Shown in pieces: positions 1-10,300 of a DNA stretch of 64,000 nt. The stretch covers positions 8,646 to 72,645 of the forward strand of contig CAZKUR010000010.1 in assembly GCA_964556005.1 (NCBI GenBank), in the 5' to 3' direction. Within the stretch, counting starts at the first letter, position 1. Each line of letters opens with the position of its first letter. The position numbers were made by a program, and so were the translations under genes. Source of the stretch: CAZKUR01 sp964556005 (GTDB taxonomy: Bacteria; Bacteroidota; Ignavibacteria; Ignavibacteriales; Ignavibacteriaceae). The notes under the pieces are model-generated. The model was not told the origin of the DNA, searched no databases, and was given only the letters and a program-made list of their open reading frames with translations.

Positions 1-2
1 AG

Positions 3-341
3 GAAAAGCTGAAAAGTGTTTTCTTAAATCTAATTGATAATGCAATTAAATATTCTAATCAAGATTCAACTGTAAAAATTATTTTAGAAAGAATGACTGA
101 TAATAAAATTAAAATAGGTTTCGAAGATACCGGGTATGGAATTCTTTCATCTGAAATTCCATATATATTTAATAGGTTCTATAGGTCAAATGAAACACGT
201 GCTGAAATCAGCGGAAGCGGTTTAGGTTTGGCAATTGCAAAAGAAATGCTTGATCTTCATGGAGGGGAAATAAAAGTTGAAAGTAAGATTGGCAAAAAAA
301 CGATTTTTACAATTACACTGCCTTTACAATTTAAGAGCTAA
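3..341 (+). CDS. Sensor histidine kinase, C-terminal ATPase end (5' truncated)
   Basis: The frame is open from base 3, upstream of the first ATG at 93, so the gene enters from outside the window. The visible 112 residues are a HATPase_c domain: an N box reading NLIDNAIKYS, a G1 box EDTGYGI, an F box IFNRFYRS and a G2 box GSGLGLAIAKEM. All ATP-binding boxes are present, so the kinase end looks functional. The sensor and His-phosphorylation domains lie outside the window. It ends 136 bases before a receptor gene on the same strand; whether it controls that gene cannot be told. Confidence 0.9.
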   Translation, partial: EKLKSVFLNLIDNAIKYSNQDSTVKIILERMTDNKIKIGFEDTGYGILSSEIPYIFNRFYRSNETRAEISGSGLGLAIAKEMLDLHGGEIKVESKIGKKTIFTITLPLQFKS

Positions 342-477
342 TCATTTCTTGTTTGATTTTGCTTCTTTTTAACATTCTCACAAATTTTATTCTTGACAGT
401 GCTTAATTTATAATTTTCATGTTGTTTTCATATCGAAAAACTATTTTAAAATTTTGAATTTAATAAACATATTTTGG

Positions 478-2916
478 ATGAACTTTATAATTAAAAAAAT
501 ACTTATAGTTTTAATATTCTCAATTCTTTTAACTAATTTAATTTTCTGCCAAAGAAAATCGTCATCAAATAAAAATAAAGGTACAATTACAGGCAAAGTA
601 TTTGACCAATCCACAAAAGCTCCAATTGAGTTTTCCAACGTAATTCTTTATAACCAAAAAGACAGTGTACAGGCCGCAGGCACAACAACAGATAAAAATG
701 GAAAATTTATTCTAAATAATATCGGGTTTGGAAAATATTATTTGTTCGTGCAGTTTATGGGATATGCAAGAAAAGTTATCAACAACATTACAATCTCATC
801 TACAAGTGTGAACCTTGATTTAGGAAATATTTATTTAAAAGAAGCCGCTTTAGCTCTAAAAAATGTAGTTGTTGAAGGGAAACGGTCGCCGATTTCGTAC
901 GAGCTTGATAAAAAAGTAATCGATGTAAGTCAGATGCATACAGCAATTTCCGGCACTGCAGTAGATGTTTTGGAAAATGTTCCGTCGGTAAGCGTAGATA
1001 TTGACGGGAATGTTAGCTTAAGAGGAAGTTCAAATTTTCAGGTTCTAATTAATGGTAAGCCTTCCGTGCTCGATGCACAGGATGCTTTACAGCAGATACC
1101 GGCAAGTGCAATAAAAAATATTGAACTTATTACAAATCCGTCGGCTAAGTACGATGCAAGCGGGACATCCGGGATTATAAATATAGTGCTTAAGAAAAAT
1201 ACGGATCTTGGTGTTAGCGGGATTGTGGATTTAATGGGCGGAATAAATCAAAAATATGGCGGCAATATTATTCTTCAATACAAAACTCCTTCTATCGGAT
1301 ATGATTTTGGTTTGGATTTTAACCATCGTTTTTTCCCGGGCTCTAACAGTCAGGAAAAACAATTTATATTAGGAGATCATACTTCTTATCTTAAATCAAA
1401 CGGTGATATGGTTTGGGGACATATCGTATCCGGTGTTAGAGGAGGAATAAATTTTGATTTAAGCAGCAGTGATAACCTGTCATTTGGAGGCAGGTACGGT
1501 TCAAGGTCTTTTAAAAGAAATGCGGCTTTGAATTATGAACAATGGTCTTTTTCAGATCCGCAAAAATTTTATTATCTGGATAATACCAACCATAATCATT
1601 CAGGTTCATTTTATGATTTGAATGCAAACTACAATCACGTATTCGAAGAACCGGAAAACAAACTTACTATCGAGATGTTTTTTAGACACCGGAATAATAA
1701 TGAAGCATCTAATTCCGCATCAACTCAAAACAGCACACAGATAAATGGAACAAACACAACTGAGCTGGGTCCGCAAAGCGAGCTTCGCGGGAAACTCGAT
1801 TATTCTCTGCCGTTCAATAAAGATGAAAATTTTTCTGCCGGTATGGAATATTTCAGCAGGCTCAGAAAAGATATAAACTCACTTTATGTTTTTAATTCAA
1901 CAGGAAATGTATATCAATTTCAGCCGCAATTCAGTCATACAAATGATTTTAACCGAACAAGATTTGCGGCATATTCGATGTTTTCAAATAAATGGGACAG
2001 CCTTGGAGTTCAAGTCGGATTTCGAACCGAATACACTTACCAGCTTGTAAAATTAGCAGATGCAAATCAACAATTCTCTTTAAGCAGATGGGATTATTTT
2101 CCTTCAATTCATTCTTCTTATAATCTTGCCGGCGGCACACAAATTATGGCGAGCTATACGCGCAGGATTGAAAGACCCGACGGCGGAGACCTAGAACCTT
2201 TTTATAGTTGGTTCGATGCCAATAATGTCCGAATCGGAAATCCTTCGCTTAAACCTGAGCTTATCGATTCTTACGAAATTGGTTATCAAACTTTTTTCGG
2301 TGATGTTTCTTTTTCAAATGATTTTTATTACCGCTTCACCCACAACAAAATGGAAGACATAAATTCAGTTTATGCGGAGAATGTTACCCTCAGGTCGATT
2401 GCAAATGTTGGAACGGATTATTCTCTCGGTGCGGAATTTATGGTTTTGTTCAATCCTGTTAAATTTTGGCAATTTAATCTGATGGGAGATGTGTATGATT
2501 ATAAAATTAAAGGTTCAATCTATAATCAATCATTTGCGCGTGAAAGCTTTGACTGGAGTTTAAAAAATAATAATGTGTTTAATATTACTACATCAACGGA
2601 GCTTCAAATAAATACAAGATATTACAGCCCATCGGTAACTGCCCAGGGTAAGTGGGAAGGTTTTTTCTCTACTGATTTAGCAGTAAAGCAGGATCTTATG
2701 TCAAAGAAATTGTCACTGACTTTACAGGTTAGAGACCTGCTGCATACGGGAAAACGTGAATTTATTTCTCAAGGAACGGATTTTTACAATTACTTTTATT
2801 ATACCAGGCAGGCACCAATGGTAATGCTTAATCTTAAATATAATTTCAATAATTACAAAGAAAAACAACAATCCGGTGATAACGGGCAGGATAATAATAG
2901 CTCAGTAGGATATTAG
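478..2916 (+). CDS. TonB-receptor-like outer membrane beta-barrel protein with carboxypeptidase-regulatory-like domain
   Basis: The protein has about 812 residues. An in-frame TTG lies at 454, but ATG 478 gives a clean signal peptide (MNFIIKKILIVLIFSILL, likely cut near FCQ). Residues ~40-115 form a CarboxypepD_reg-like beta-sandwich (GTITGKVFD...GKYYLFVQFMGY). Residues ~150-240 resemble a TonB-receptor plug (ENVPSVSVDIDGNVSLRG; INGKPS; IELITNPSAKYDASG). The rest is a long barrel rich in aromatic, alternating strands. This is the OMP_b-brl_3 architecture found in Bacteroidota. No substrate can be inferred. It shares the same plan with the protein at 18393, and each leads an efflux gene set. 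No TonB box was identified with certainty. Confidence 0.85.
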   Translation: MNFIIKKILIVLIFSILLTNLIFCQRKSSSNKNKGTITGKVFDQSTKAPIEFSNVILYNQKDSVQAAGTTTDKNGKFILNNIGFGKYYLFVQFMGYARKVINNITISSTSVNLDLGNIYLKEAALALKNVVVEGKRSPISYELDKKVIDVSQMHTAISGTAVDVLENVPSVSVDIDGNVSLRGSSNFQVLINGKPSVLDAQDALQQIPASAIKNIELITNPSAKYDASGTSGIINIVLKKNTDLGVSGIVDLMGGINQKYGGNIILQYKTPSIGYDFGLDFNHRFFPGSNSQEKQFILGDHTSYLKSNGDMVWGHIVSGVRGGINFDLSSSDNLSFGGRYGSRSFKRNAALNYEQWSFSDPQKFYYLDNTNHNHSGSFYDLNANYNHVFEEPENKLTIEMFFRHRNNNEASNSASTQNSTQINGTNTTELGPQSELRGKLDYSLPFNKDENFSAGMEYFSRLRKDINSLYVFNSTGNVYQFQPQFSHTNDFNRTRFAAYSMFSNKWDSLGVQVGFRTEYTYQLVKLADANQQFSLSRWDYFPSIHSSYNLAGGTQIMASYTRRIERPDGGDLEPFYSWFDANNVRIGNPSLKPELIDSYEIGYQTFFGDVSFSNDFYYRFTHNKMEDINSVYAENVTLRSIANVGTDYSLGAEFMVLFNPVKFWQFNLMGDVYDYKIKGSIYNQSFARESFDWSLKNNNVFNITTSTELQINTRYYSPSVTAQGKWEGFFSTDLAVKQDLMSKKLSLTLQVRDLLHTGKREFISQGTDFYNYFYYTRQAPMVMLNLKYNFNNYKEKQQSGDNGQDNNSSVGY

Positions 2917-3058
2917 TTTTTACAGAAAGATTAAATAATTATTTAAATTGAAAATGATAAAATTAGATATTGCATTCTGTTTGGTATTTCACCTTCATTT
3001 CATATAGGGTCATTAAATTTGTTATAACAATAAAGAAAACTTTTAAAGGAGGTTTTAT

Positions 3059-3592
3059 ATGAAACTCATAGAAACAATAATTCTAACTTCATTTTTGGCA
3101 GCTGCATTTTTATTTATAACGAGCACAAATGCTTTTGCTCAAGAAAAAAAGATTAGCGAGAAGGAAGTTCCTGCGCCAGTGCTTAATTCATTTCATAATG
3201 CTTATCCAAAGGCCGTAATAAAAGGAACATCAATGGAAAAAGAGCACGGAAAAACTTTTTACGAAATTGAAAGTATGGATGGTTCGCAAAGAAGAGACCT
3301 ACTATATGCAAAAGATGGTAAAGTTGCCGAAGTAGAAGAAACTTTAGCTGCCAAGGACATACCTGATTTTGTTAAAAATTCAATTGTGAAAAAGTTTCCG
3401 AAGGGAGAAATTAATAGAGCAGAAAAAGTAACAAGTGGAGATAAAATCAGTTATGAGCTTCTGGTTAAGTCCGGTGATAAAAAAGCCGGGGTTGTACTTG
3501 ATGCGAAAGGCAATATTCTGAAAGTTAAGAAGATGAAAAAGGAGAATGAGAAAGAAGAGAAAAGCGAAAAAGAAGAAAAAGATAATGATTAA
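3059..3592 (+). CDS. Secreted PepSY-like protein with Lys/Glu tail
   Basis: The gene has a strong ribosome binding site (AAAGGAGG, 3045-3052) just before ATG 3059. The 177-residue product starts with a signal peptide ending near NAFAQE. Two related ~65-residue units follow (VPAPVLNSFHNAYPKA... and IPDFVKNSIVKKFPKG...), each with the helix followed by a Y/F-E-V/I-x-x-x-DG strand pattern of periplasmic PepSY-like (putative beta-lactamase-inhibitor-like) domains. The last ~25 residues are almost only Lys, Glu and Asp. Such proteins are small periplasmic modules of unclear function, often beside two-component or metal-response genes. The assignment to the family is by pattern only. Confidence 0.65.
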   Translation: MKLIETIILTSFLAAAFLFITSTNAFAQEKKISEKEVPAPVLNSFHNAYPKAVIKGTSMEKEHGKTFYEIESMDGSQRRDLLYAKDGKVAEVEETLAAKDIPDFVKNSIVKKFPKGEINRAEKVTSGDKISYELLVKSGDKKAGVVLDAKGNILKVKKMKKENEKEEKSEKEEKDND

Positions 3593-3629
3593 ATTTAATA
3601 TTATCTATAATAAATAAACTGAGGTCAAT

Positions 3630-4129
3630 ATGAAGAAAATAATTCTTATTCTCTGTTCAATATTTCTTTTAGTGCCAATAGTGATATTGCCTCAAACATC
3701 ACCATATAAAGTTGCGAGTAAAATTAATATCGGCGGAGAAGGCTGGTGGGATTATGCATCAATTGATGTTCCGTCTCAAAGATTATATATCTCACATGCA
3801 ACAAGGCTTCATATAATTGATTTGAAGACAAATAAAGTTATAGGCGAAATTGATAATCTGAATGGAGTCCATGGTGCCGTTTTTGCAGATGAGTTAAATA
3901 AAGGTTTTATAAGCAACGGAAGAAGTGATACCGTTACTGTTTTTAATTTAAAAACTCTTAAGACAACCGGAAACATACATGTTACGGGAAAAGATCCCGA
4001 TGCAATAGTATATGATTCGTTTACAAAAAGAGTTTTTACAATCAACGGACGCAGTTCAAATGTTACGGCTATTGATGCTAAAACGAATAAAATTATCGGC
4101 ACAATTGAATTAGACGGCAGACCGGAATT
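3630..4129 (+). CDS. YncE-like secreted beta-propeller protein, N-terminal half (cut by assembly gap)
   Basis: The product has a signal peptide (MKKIILILCSIFLLVPIVIL) followed by beta-propeller repeats of the YncE/YVTN type: RLYISHATRLHIIDLKTNKV, KGFISNGRSDTVTVFNLKT, RVFTINGRSSNVTAIDAKTN. The frame runs to G-R-P-E-F at 4116-4130 and then into ten Ns. The C-terminal half of the same protein resumes in the same frame at 4254. Joining GRPE directly to FAVSNEKG gives ~328 residues, a normal YncE-family length. The gene is therefore probably intact in the organism and broken only in this assembly. The molecular role of these periplasmic propellers is unknown. Confidence 0.8.
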
Positions 4130-4139
4130 NNNNNNNNNN
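4130..4139. other. Assembly gap of 10 Ns
   Basis: There is a run of exactly ten N characters. The conventional length suggests a scaffold join of unknown size rather than ten measured bases. It splits a YncE-like gene. Confidence 0.98.
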
Positions 4140-4278
4140 CGACCTTTTTAATTTTTCTAAAGAGAGAACACTATCTTTCATAAAAGCAATTTCGAAAAGC
4201 CAAGCAAGCCCAAACTGGAGAGCATTATGTAGAGTAGAAAATCTAGACGAAAATTTGCTGTATCAAATGAAAAGGGTT
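4140..4278 (+). pseudogene. Misplaced fragment of a radical SAM / B12-binding-type protein (probable chimeric join)
   Basis: Reading from 4141, the forward frame is open for 46 codons and ends at TGA 4279. It gives D-L-F-N-F-S-K-E-R-T-L-S-F-I-K, then NWRALCRVENLDENLLYQMK. This matches the stretch of cobalamin-binding radical SAM enzymes that follows the iron-sulfur region (D...F, then W...RV...LDEELL..MK.AG). It has no link to the propeller gene on either side. From about 4254 to 4275 the same bases also encode F-A-V-S-N-E-K-G of the propeller, so two unrelated genes share this stretch. The fragment is best explained as a false join in assembly. Confidence 0.7.
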
Positions 4279-4742
4279 TGATGTATATAAACCTTGAAGA
4301 TAAAAGTCAGATAGAACTTTTCAATACAATGACATTGAAAACAATTAAAACATGGCCGCTGTCTCCGGGAGAAGGTCCTTCAGGCTTAGCTATAGATTTG
4401 AAAAATAATATTCTGTTTTCAGGTTGTCATAATAAATTAATGGTTGTTGTAAATGCAGAAACTGGAAAAATTATTACGACATTACCAATTGGAGGTCATG
4501 TAGATGGTTGTGCTTTCGATCCCGGTACTAATTTAGCATTTAGTTCGAACGGAGAAGGCAGCTTAACAATTATCAAAGAAGTATCGCCGAAAGAATTTAA
4601 AGTGGTTGATAATTTTGCCACTGAAAAAGGTTTAAGGACAATGGCTCTTGATCCGGCTACAAATAAGATATATTTACCCGGAATGCTCGAAGGAAAAAAT
4701 AATGAAAAAAGCTTTGGAGTATTGATTTTGGTGAAGGAATAG
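4254..4742 (+). CDS. YncE-like beta-propeller protein, C-terminal half
   Basis: This is the continuation of the propeller begun at 3630, in the same frame. The first apparent starts are TTG 4278 and ATG 4281, but the coding match begins earlier, at F-A-V-S-N-E-K-G (4254). Propeller repeats are visible: GLMYINLEDKSQIELF, NILFSGCHNKLMVVVNAETG, NLAFSSNGEGSLTIIKE and NKIYLPGML. It ends normally at TAG 4740-4742. It should be read as one gene with 3630-4129. Confidence 0.8.
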   Translation, partial: FAVSNEKGLMYINLEDKSQIELFNTMTLKTIKTWPLSPGEGPSGLAIDLKNNILFSGCHNKLMVVVNAETGKIITTLPIGGHVDGCAFDPGTNLAFSSNGEGSLTIIKEVSPKEFKVVDNFATEKGLRTMALDPATNKIYLPGMLEGKNNEKSFGVLILVKE

Positions 4743-4754
4743 TTTTAGGTTTGC

Positions 4755-4819
4755 AACCTTCGAGTGGTAAGCAGCCTTAGCGGTTTCCCTTTGTTTAGCG
4801 CCTGCTACCATCGAAGGTT
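4755..4819. repeat. Imperfect inverted repeat after the propeller gene
   Basis: AACCTTCGA (4755-4763) pairs with TCGAAGGTT (4811-4819). Inside them GTGGTAAGCAGCC roughly pairs with GCGCCTGCTACCA, with a ~20-base loop. It could act as a transcript-end hairpin, though no T-run follows directly. Confidence 0.6.
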
Positions 4820-4925
4820 ATTTTAATTCGCTCACAGATAGTTTCTCAATACTTCATAATGTCTTAAATTTGGAATTAAATAAATTAGAAATTCGTTTAT
4901 TATAAGTACAAGAAATTATTTATAG

Positions 4926-6194
4926 ATGAAATTACGAAAAATATTATTTTTACTTGCCTTCCTCACAAATATTATTTATGCCCAGTATAATCTTAATTAT
5001 TTCATTGATAAAGCATTAAATAATTCTCCTATCATAAAAGATTTTGGAAACTTATACCTCATTAACAATCTTCAAGGCAAATTAGACGAAGCGCAGAATT
5101 CGGCATTCAATGTTTATCTTACGAGCAATGTTTTATTTGCACCGTATTTCAATAATAATGGTACATTGTTTACTCCTAATCCTTCCCCGAATGCAATAGG
5201 TTATGATGCGGCTGTAACTAACGGTGGATTATACTCTGCTCAGATAAATTTGGATAAAAATATTTTTAACGGCGGACTCCTTGACGCTCTAAAAGAACAA
5301 AGAATGATTGAAGGTAAAAATTATAAGAACCAATCATCAACTGAAAAGCATAATCTACAGAAGCAAATCACAGATCAATATTTAAGCACACTCGAATACT
5401 TAATGCTTTATAACCTGTCTGAAGAAACCGTAAGTAATCTTAACAGTCAATTAAAGATAACGAGTAATCTTGTTGCAAACGGATATGCAAAAGCACAGGA
5501 CTACCTACTGCTTAAAGTGGAATTGAAAACACAGCAAATTGATCTTGAACAAACATGGCAGAATTATAAAAGCGGATTGGTACAACTTTATGCTTTCTGC
5601 GGAATAAAAGATACACAAACCGTAAAAATAGATTCTGTAAACCTGAGTTTGTCTAAAACACCGGCCGAATCAAATTTTCTTACACAATATTACCTTGACA
5701 GCTTAACAACTGCAAGCAAACAAAAAGTATTTGAAACCAAATACCAGCCGCAGGTTGATGTGTTTTTTAATGCGGGATTGAATGCTGTTGAGTTAAACGA
5801 TATTCAAAGGAAATTCGGAATGAGTGCGGGAATAAATTTTTCACTGCCTATTCTTGACGGCGACCAGAAAAGCATTACAAGACAGCAGGCATATATTGCG
5901 GAACAAACTTTAACTGACTATAAAAAATTTCTTTCTGAAAATATTAATGTAAAGAGAAAAGATGCGGAAACCAGGTTAAAATTATTAAGAAAAAATCTTT
6001 CGGAGATGGATGGACAAATTAAAGATTATGAACAAATACTTGATTTATCGGAAAAACAAATGCAGCAGGGAAATCTATCGATGGTAGAGTATTTAACATT
6101 AATCAAAAGTGATATTGATCTTAAAAAGAACGCTATTACAACTCAAATAAATTATCAGCTTGAAATTAGCAACTATAATTATTGGAATTGGTAG
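4926..6194 (+). CDS. TolC-family outer membrane efflux protein
   Basis: The 422-residue protein has a signal peptide (MKLRKILFLLAFLTNIIYA). It has the two-fold outer membrane efflux layout: long alpha-helical stretches (e.g. EAQNSAFNVYLTSNVLFAP; SEKQMQQGNLSMVEYLTLIK) with short beta segments (YSAQINLDKNIFNGG; GMSAGINFSLPILDGD). It would form the outer membrane channel of a tripartite exporter. The adaptor and RND permease follow on the same strand at 6327 and 7307, with the last two genes overlapping, so the three very likely work together. Confidence 0.88.
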   Translation: MKLRKILFLLAFLTNIIYAQYNLNYFIDKALNNSPIIKDFGNLYLINNLQGKLDEAQNSAFNVYLTSNVLFAPYFNNNGTLFTPNPSPNAIGYDAAVTNGGLYSAQINLDKNIFNGGLLDALKEQRMIEGKNYKNQSSTEKHNLQKQITDQYLSTLEYLMLYNLSEETVSNLNSQLKITSNLVANGYAKAQDYLLLKVELKTQQIDLEQTWQNYKSGLVQLYAFCGIKDTQTVKIDSVNLSLSKTPAESNFLTQYYLDSLTTASKQKVFETKYQPQVDVFFNAGLNAVELNDIQRKFGMSAGINFSLPILDGDQKSITRQQAYIAEQTLTDYKKFLSENINVKRKDAETRLKLLRKNLSEMDGQIKDYEQILDLSEKQMQQGNLSMVEYLTLIKSDIDLKKNAITTQINYQLEISNYNYWNW

Positions 6195-6196
6195 TG

Positions 6197-6248
6197 CTCG
6201 ATACTCAATCCGGGTTTCTCGATACTTGTTACTCTGGATGCTCGATGC
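6197..6248 (+). repeat. Three short direct repeats CTCGATAC/CTCGATGC
   Basis: CTCGATAC occurs at 6197-6204 and 6218-6225, and CTCGATGC at 6241-6248, about 21-23 bases apart. They lie between the TolC-like gene and the adaptor gene. The role is unknown; the spacing near two helical turns would suit a protein-binding array, but this is speculation. Confidence 0.45.
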
Positions 6249-6326
6249 AAAGCGCATAGCACAAAGTGCAAAAAAAATTAAGATTTTGTAAATATAAAAT
6301 TTAATTTATGGAGCTTTTAATAATAA

Positions 6327-7310
6327 ATGGAAATAGAAAAATTTATCTATTGTGAAAATCGTTTATATAAAAAAAGTGCATTTAAATATTTAATGCATAA
6401 AATATTATTGATCTTTTTTTCACTTATTATCCCTTTATTTCTTATTTCATGCGGCGGGAATGAAGATAAAAGTGGAAACGAGGTGAATAACGGAACTCCC
6501 GTTACAATTACTCATCCGCAGTTAATGAATCTGAAAGCAACACTCGAATTAAACGGAAATACTGTTTTTTTAAATAAAGAGATAATAAGATCTACGTTCG
6601 ACGGATTCATTGAAAAAGAATTTAAAAATATCGGCGATAATGTAAAACCGGGTGATAATTTATTTCAAATTAAAACTAAAGAATCGGCCGCAAACGATAC
6701 ATTAAAAATAAACCTGGGAAATCAAACCTTTCACGGAGTGGTTTATATAAAGGCTAATTCAAATGGGGTCCTTTCGGAATTAAATTATCATGCAGGAGAT
6801 TATGTAACTACAGGTGAACAAATTGCCATCGTTTCAAATCCATCTTCTCTTAGAATAAAATTGAACGTACCCTATGAAGATGTTTTAAAAGTGAAAATAG
6901 GAAAAGAATGCGAAATAAATCTTCCCGATGGAGTCATTATTCCTGGAATCATTGAAAAAAATGTACCTGCAGTTGATCCTGTTACACAAACTCAAATATT
7001 TTATATAAAACTTAATTATTACCGCGATATCCCGGAAAGCCTAAATGTGATGGTGAAAATTCCGTACGAAAATTTTAAGAATGCAACCGTGCTTCCGAAA
7101 TCTTCTTTAATTACCAATGTTACGGAAGACTCTTTTTGGATTATGAAATTAGTTAACGATACAACTGCAATCAGAGTGGATGTCACAAAAGGAATTGAAA
7201 ACGACAGCGTTGCTCAAATAATAAGTCCCAAGCTAGATACGACTGAAAAGATAATTTTAACCGGCGCATACGGCTTACCCGATACAGCTAAAGTTGAGAT
7301 CATCAAATGA
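6327..7310 (+). CDS. RND efflux periplasmic adaptor (HlyD/AcrA-like lipoprotein)
   Basis: The 327-residue protein has a lipobox LFLISC (Cys 42), so it is probably anchored to the inner membrane. ATG 6393 would leave a more usual 20-residue signal, but only ATG 6327 has a GGAG upstream (6310-6313, 13 bases away), so the start is uncertain. Two biotinyl-lipoyl-like halves are visible (RSTFDGFIEKEFKNIGDNVK and GVLSELNYHAGDYVTTGEQI) with almost no alpha-hairpin between them, then a beta-barrel part and a C-terminal domain. It should link the TolC-like channel (4926) to the RND pump that overlaps its stop codon by 4 bases. Confidence 0.85.
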   Translation: MEIEKFIYCENRLYKKSAFKYLMHKILLIFFSLIIPLFLISCGGNEDKSGNEVNNGTPVTITHPQLMNLKATLELNGNTVFLNKEIIRSTFDGFIEKEFKNIGDNVKPGDNLFQIKTKESAANDTLKINLGNQTFHGVVYIKANSNGVLSELNYHAGDYVTTGEQIAIVSNPSSLRIKLNVPYEDVLKVKIGKECEINLPDGVIIPGIIEKNVPAVDPVTQTQIFYIKLNYYRDIPESLNVMVKIPYENFKNATVLPKSSLITNVTEDSFWIMKLVNDTTAIRVDVTKGIENDSVAQIISPKLDTTEKIILTGAYGLPDTAKVEIIK

Positions 7311-10300
7311 ATAATTTTTATGTTAAATACAAAAGTCCGATTGCGGTTATATTAATTATAATTTTATTGGGCGGAATTTATTCGTTTATGCATATTCAAT
7401 CAGCGTTATTTCCGAATATTACTTTTCCTAAAATTAAAGTCATAGCGGATAACGGCGAGCAACCCGTAGATAAAATGACCGTTACTGTAACCGTTCCACT
7501 GGAGAATGCAATTAAAAGAGTGCCGGGGCTTAATTTAATTAGAAGTGCAACGAGTAGAGGAAGCTGTGAGATTTCGGCTTTCTTCGATTGGAATTCGGAT
7601 ATTAATTTAGACAAGCAGCGAATCGAGGCCAGGATAAATGAAATAAAACAAAACCTGCCGCAGGGAATCGATATTTCAATTGAAAGAATGAATCCTTCTA
7701 TTTTTCCTATTATGGGATTTTCAATTTCAGGAAAAGGTTACAGTCAGATTGATTTAAGAAACATTGCAGAGTATACGGTAAAACCTTTTTTATCCAGGAT
7801 ACCGGGTATTTCTGAAATAGGAGTCGGAGGTGGGAAAGTTGAAGAATACCATGTTATTTTGGATCCGTCTAAGCTTAGCAATTTAAAAATTACACCTCAA
7901 ACAGTTGCAGATAAAATTTCTGCTTCGAATTTTATTTCTTCAACTGGTTTTATAAATAATTACGACAGGCTGTATCTAACTCTTACCGAAGCTACTCAAA
8001 ACAGTAAAGAAGAATTGCAGAACCTCGTAATTATAAATACTCCTCAAAGAGTAATTAGATTAAAAGATATATCTAAAGTTGAAATAGGTTCCGAGAGAAG
8101 TTATGTAAAAATAAAAGCAAACGGGAAGATTGTTCCAACCATTCATATTCTAAAACAGCCTAATGCAAATCTACTTGAAGTTGTAAGCTCAATAGAAAAA
8201 GAACTTCCGAAGCTTCAAAAAATACTACCTAAAGGAGTTGTGCTGCGACCTTTTTATAATCAGGCTGAATTCGTTTCCGATGCCATCGGTAGTGTTAGAG
8301 ATGTTGTATGGGTTGGCTTGTTACTTGCAATTTTTATTACAATAATATTCCTTAAATCTTTCAAAGCAAGCTCGGTAATTTTAGTAACAATTCCTATTAC
8401 ACTATGCCTAACTTTTATAGTGTTGTATGCTATCGGGTATACAATTAATATAATGACAATCGGATCAATTGCCGCTGCGATCGGTCTTATTATCGATGAT
8501 GCAATAGTAATAGTTGAGCAGATACATCGTACGCATGAAGAGAATCCTGAAGAGAGCAGCACTACTTTAGTATCAAAAGCCATAAAATATTTGCTCCCGG
8601 CAATGGTCGGTTCCTCATTAAGTACTATAGTAATTTTCCTTCCGTTTTTCTTGATGGGCGGTGTTGCCGGCGCATACTTCAAAGTATTAACAAATGCGAT
8701 GATAATTACACTTGTTTGTTCTTATTTTGTTACCTGGATCGGGCTTCCAGTAATCTATATTCTGTTTACAAAAAAAGGATCTTCTTTAGTTAAGCATAAA
8801 GAAATAAAGCAAAGAAATTGGGTTTACTTTTTCATTCACAAAGCATGGATATCGATAGTTTTCATAATCTTTTTAATTGCGTTTTCATATTATTTAATTC
8901 CCAAACTACCCTCAGGATTTTTACCTAAAATGGATGAAGGATCAATTGTTCTTGATTTTGTCAGCCCGCCCGGTACTTCATTGGAAGGAACGGATAGGAT
9001 GCTTGATGTAGTTGATCATATCTTGCAAACAACGCCTGAGGTTCAGTCATTCTCACGCCAGATAGGAACACAGAACGGTTTTTTTATAACCGAACCTAAT
9101 ACTGGTGACTATACAATTCAGCTAAAGAAAAATAGGCATTTAACAACTGAAGAAGTTGCCGATAAAATTAGGAAAAGAGTTGAAGCAAAACTTCCGGCAC
9201 TTCAAGTTGACTTCGGACAAATTATTGAAGATATGCTTGGTGATTTAATCGCTACTAAGCAGCCGATTTCAATAAAAGTTTTTGGTGATGATCAGGCAAA
9301 ACTTCAAGAGCTTGCAGAAAAAATTTCCGACATTGTTGAAAATACGAGAGGTACCGCAGATGTATTTAACGGGATAACCATTGCCGGTCCAAATATAATT
9401 TTTCAGCCGAAAAATGCTGAACTCGCTCAGTACGGATTAACCCCGAGCGAATTACAATATCAAATAAATACAAAAATTAAAGGTACGGTTGTAGGCAATG
9501 TGCTTGGACAAAACCAGCTCTTTAGTATTAGAATGTTTGATGGAAAACTGCTCAACTCTTTAGCTGACATTAAAAACAGTTTTATTTCTCTCAACAACGG
9601 TGAGGTTAAACCCATTAACGAATTTACCAAAATAAAATTCGTTAAAGGCGTAGCCGAAGTTGACAGGGAAAATTTAAAACAGGAATACGATATAGTTGCA
9701 AGATTAAATAACCGTGATTTAGGAAGCACTATTGCAGAACTTCAAAAGAAAATAGGGAAAGAAGTTAAATTACCGGCTGGATATGAAATAGTATACGGCG
9801 GTGCTTATGAGCAGCAGCAGAAAGCATTCAGTGATTTGTTGAATATACTCATTTTAGCTGTACTTTTGGTTTTTACTGTTTCTCTCTTTCTATTCAGGAA
9901 AATTAGAGTTTCAATATCAATTATTTTTATTGCAATTTTAGGAATTGCAGGCAGTTTCCTTGCTTTATTTATTACCGGTACTCCTCTTAATGTAGGAAGC
10001 TATACCGGTATTATTATGATTGTTGGTATCATCGGTGAGAATTCAATTTTTATTTATCTCCAGTATATCGACTCTAAAACCAGAATTGTAGAAAAAGAAG
10101 ATTCAATTGTAAACTCTATTTCATTAAGATTGCGTCCAACATTAATGACAGCCTTTGGAGCAATTACAGCGTTACTTCCTTTAGCTCTTGGTATCGGTAC
10201 CGGCGCACAAATGCATCAGCCTTTGGCAATTGCAATAATAGGAGGTTTTATAATTGCGCTGCCGTTGCTGCTAATTGTGCTGCCGACAATATTAAAACTT

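Noticed and set aside
393..414. TTGACA and TATAAT near the first receptor gene
   Set aside because: They are only 10 bases apart, too close for a sigma-70 promoter; likely chance in AT-rich DNA.
3809..4102. 97-residue minus-strand ORF
   Set aside because: It is antisense to the propeller gene, whose forward frame has clear repeats; the same holds for other minus-strand frames inside the RND genes.
4755..4819. Integron attC-like hairpin
   Set aside because: The ends do not fit RYYYAAC and GTTRRRY, and no integrase or cassette series is near.
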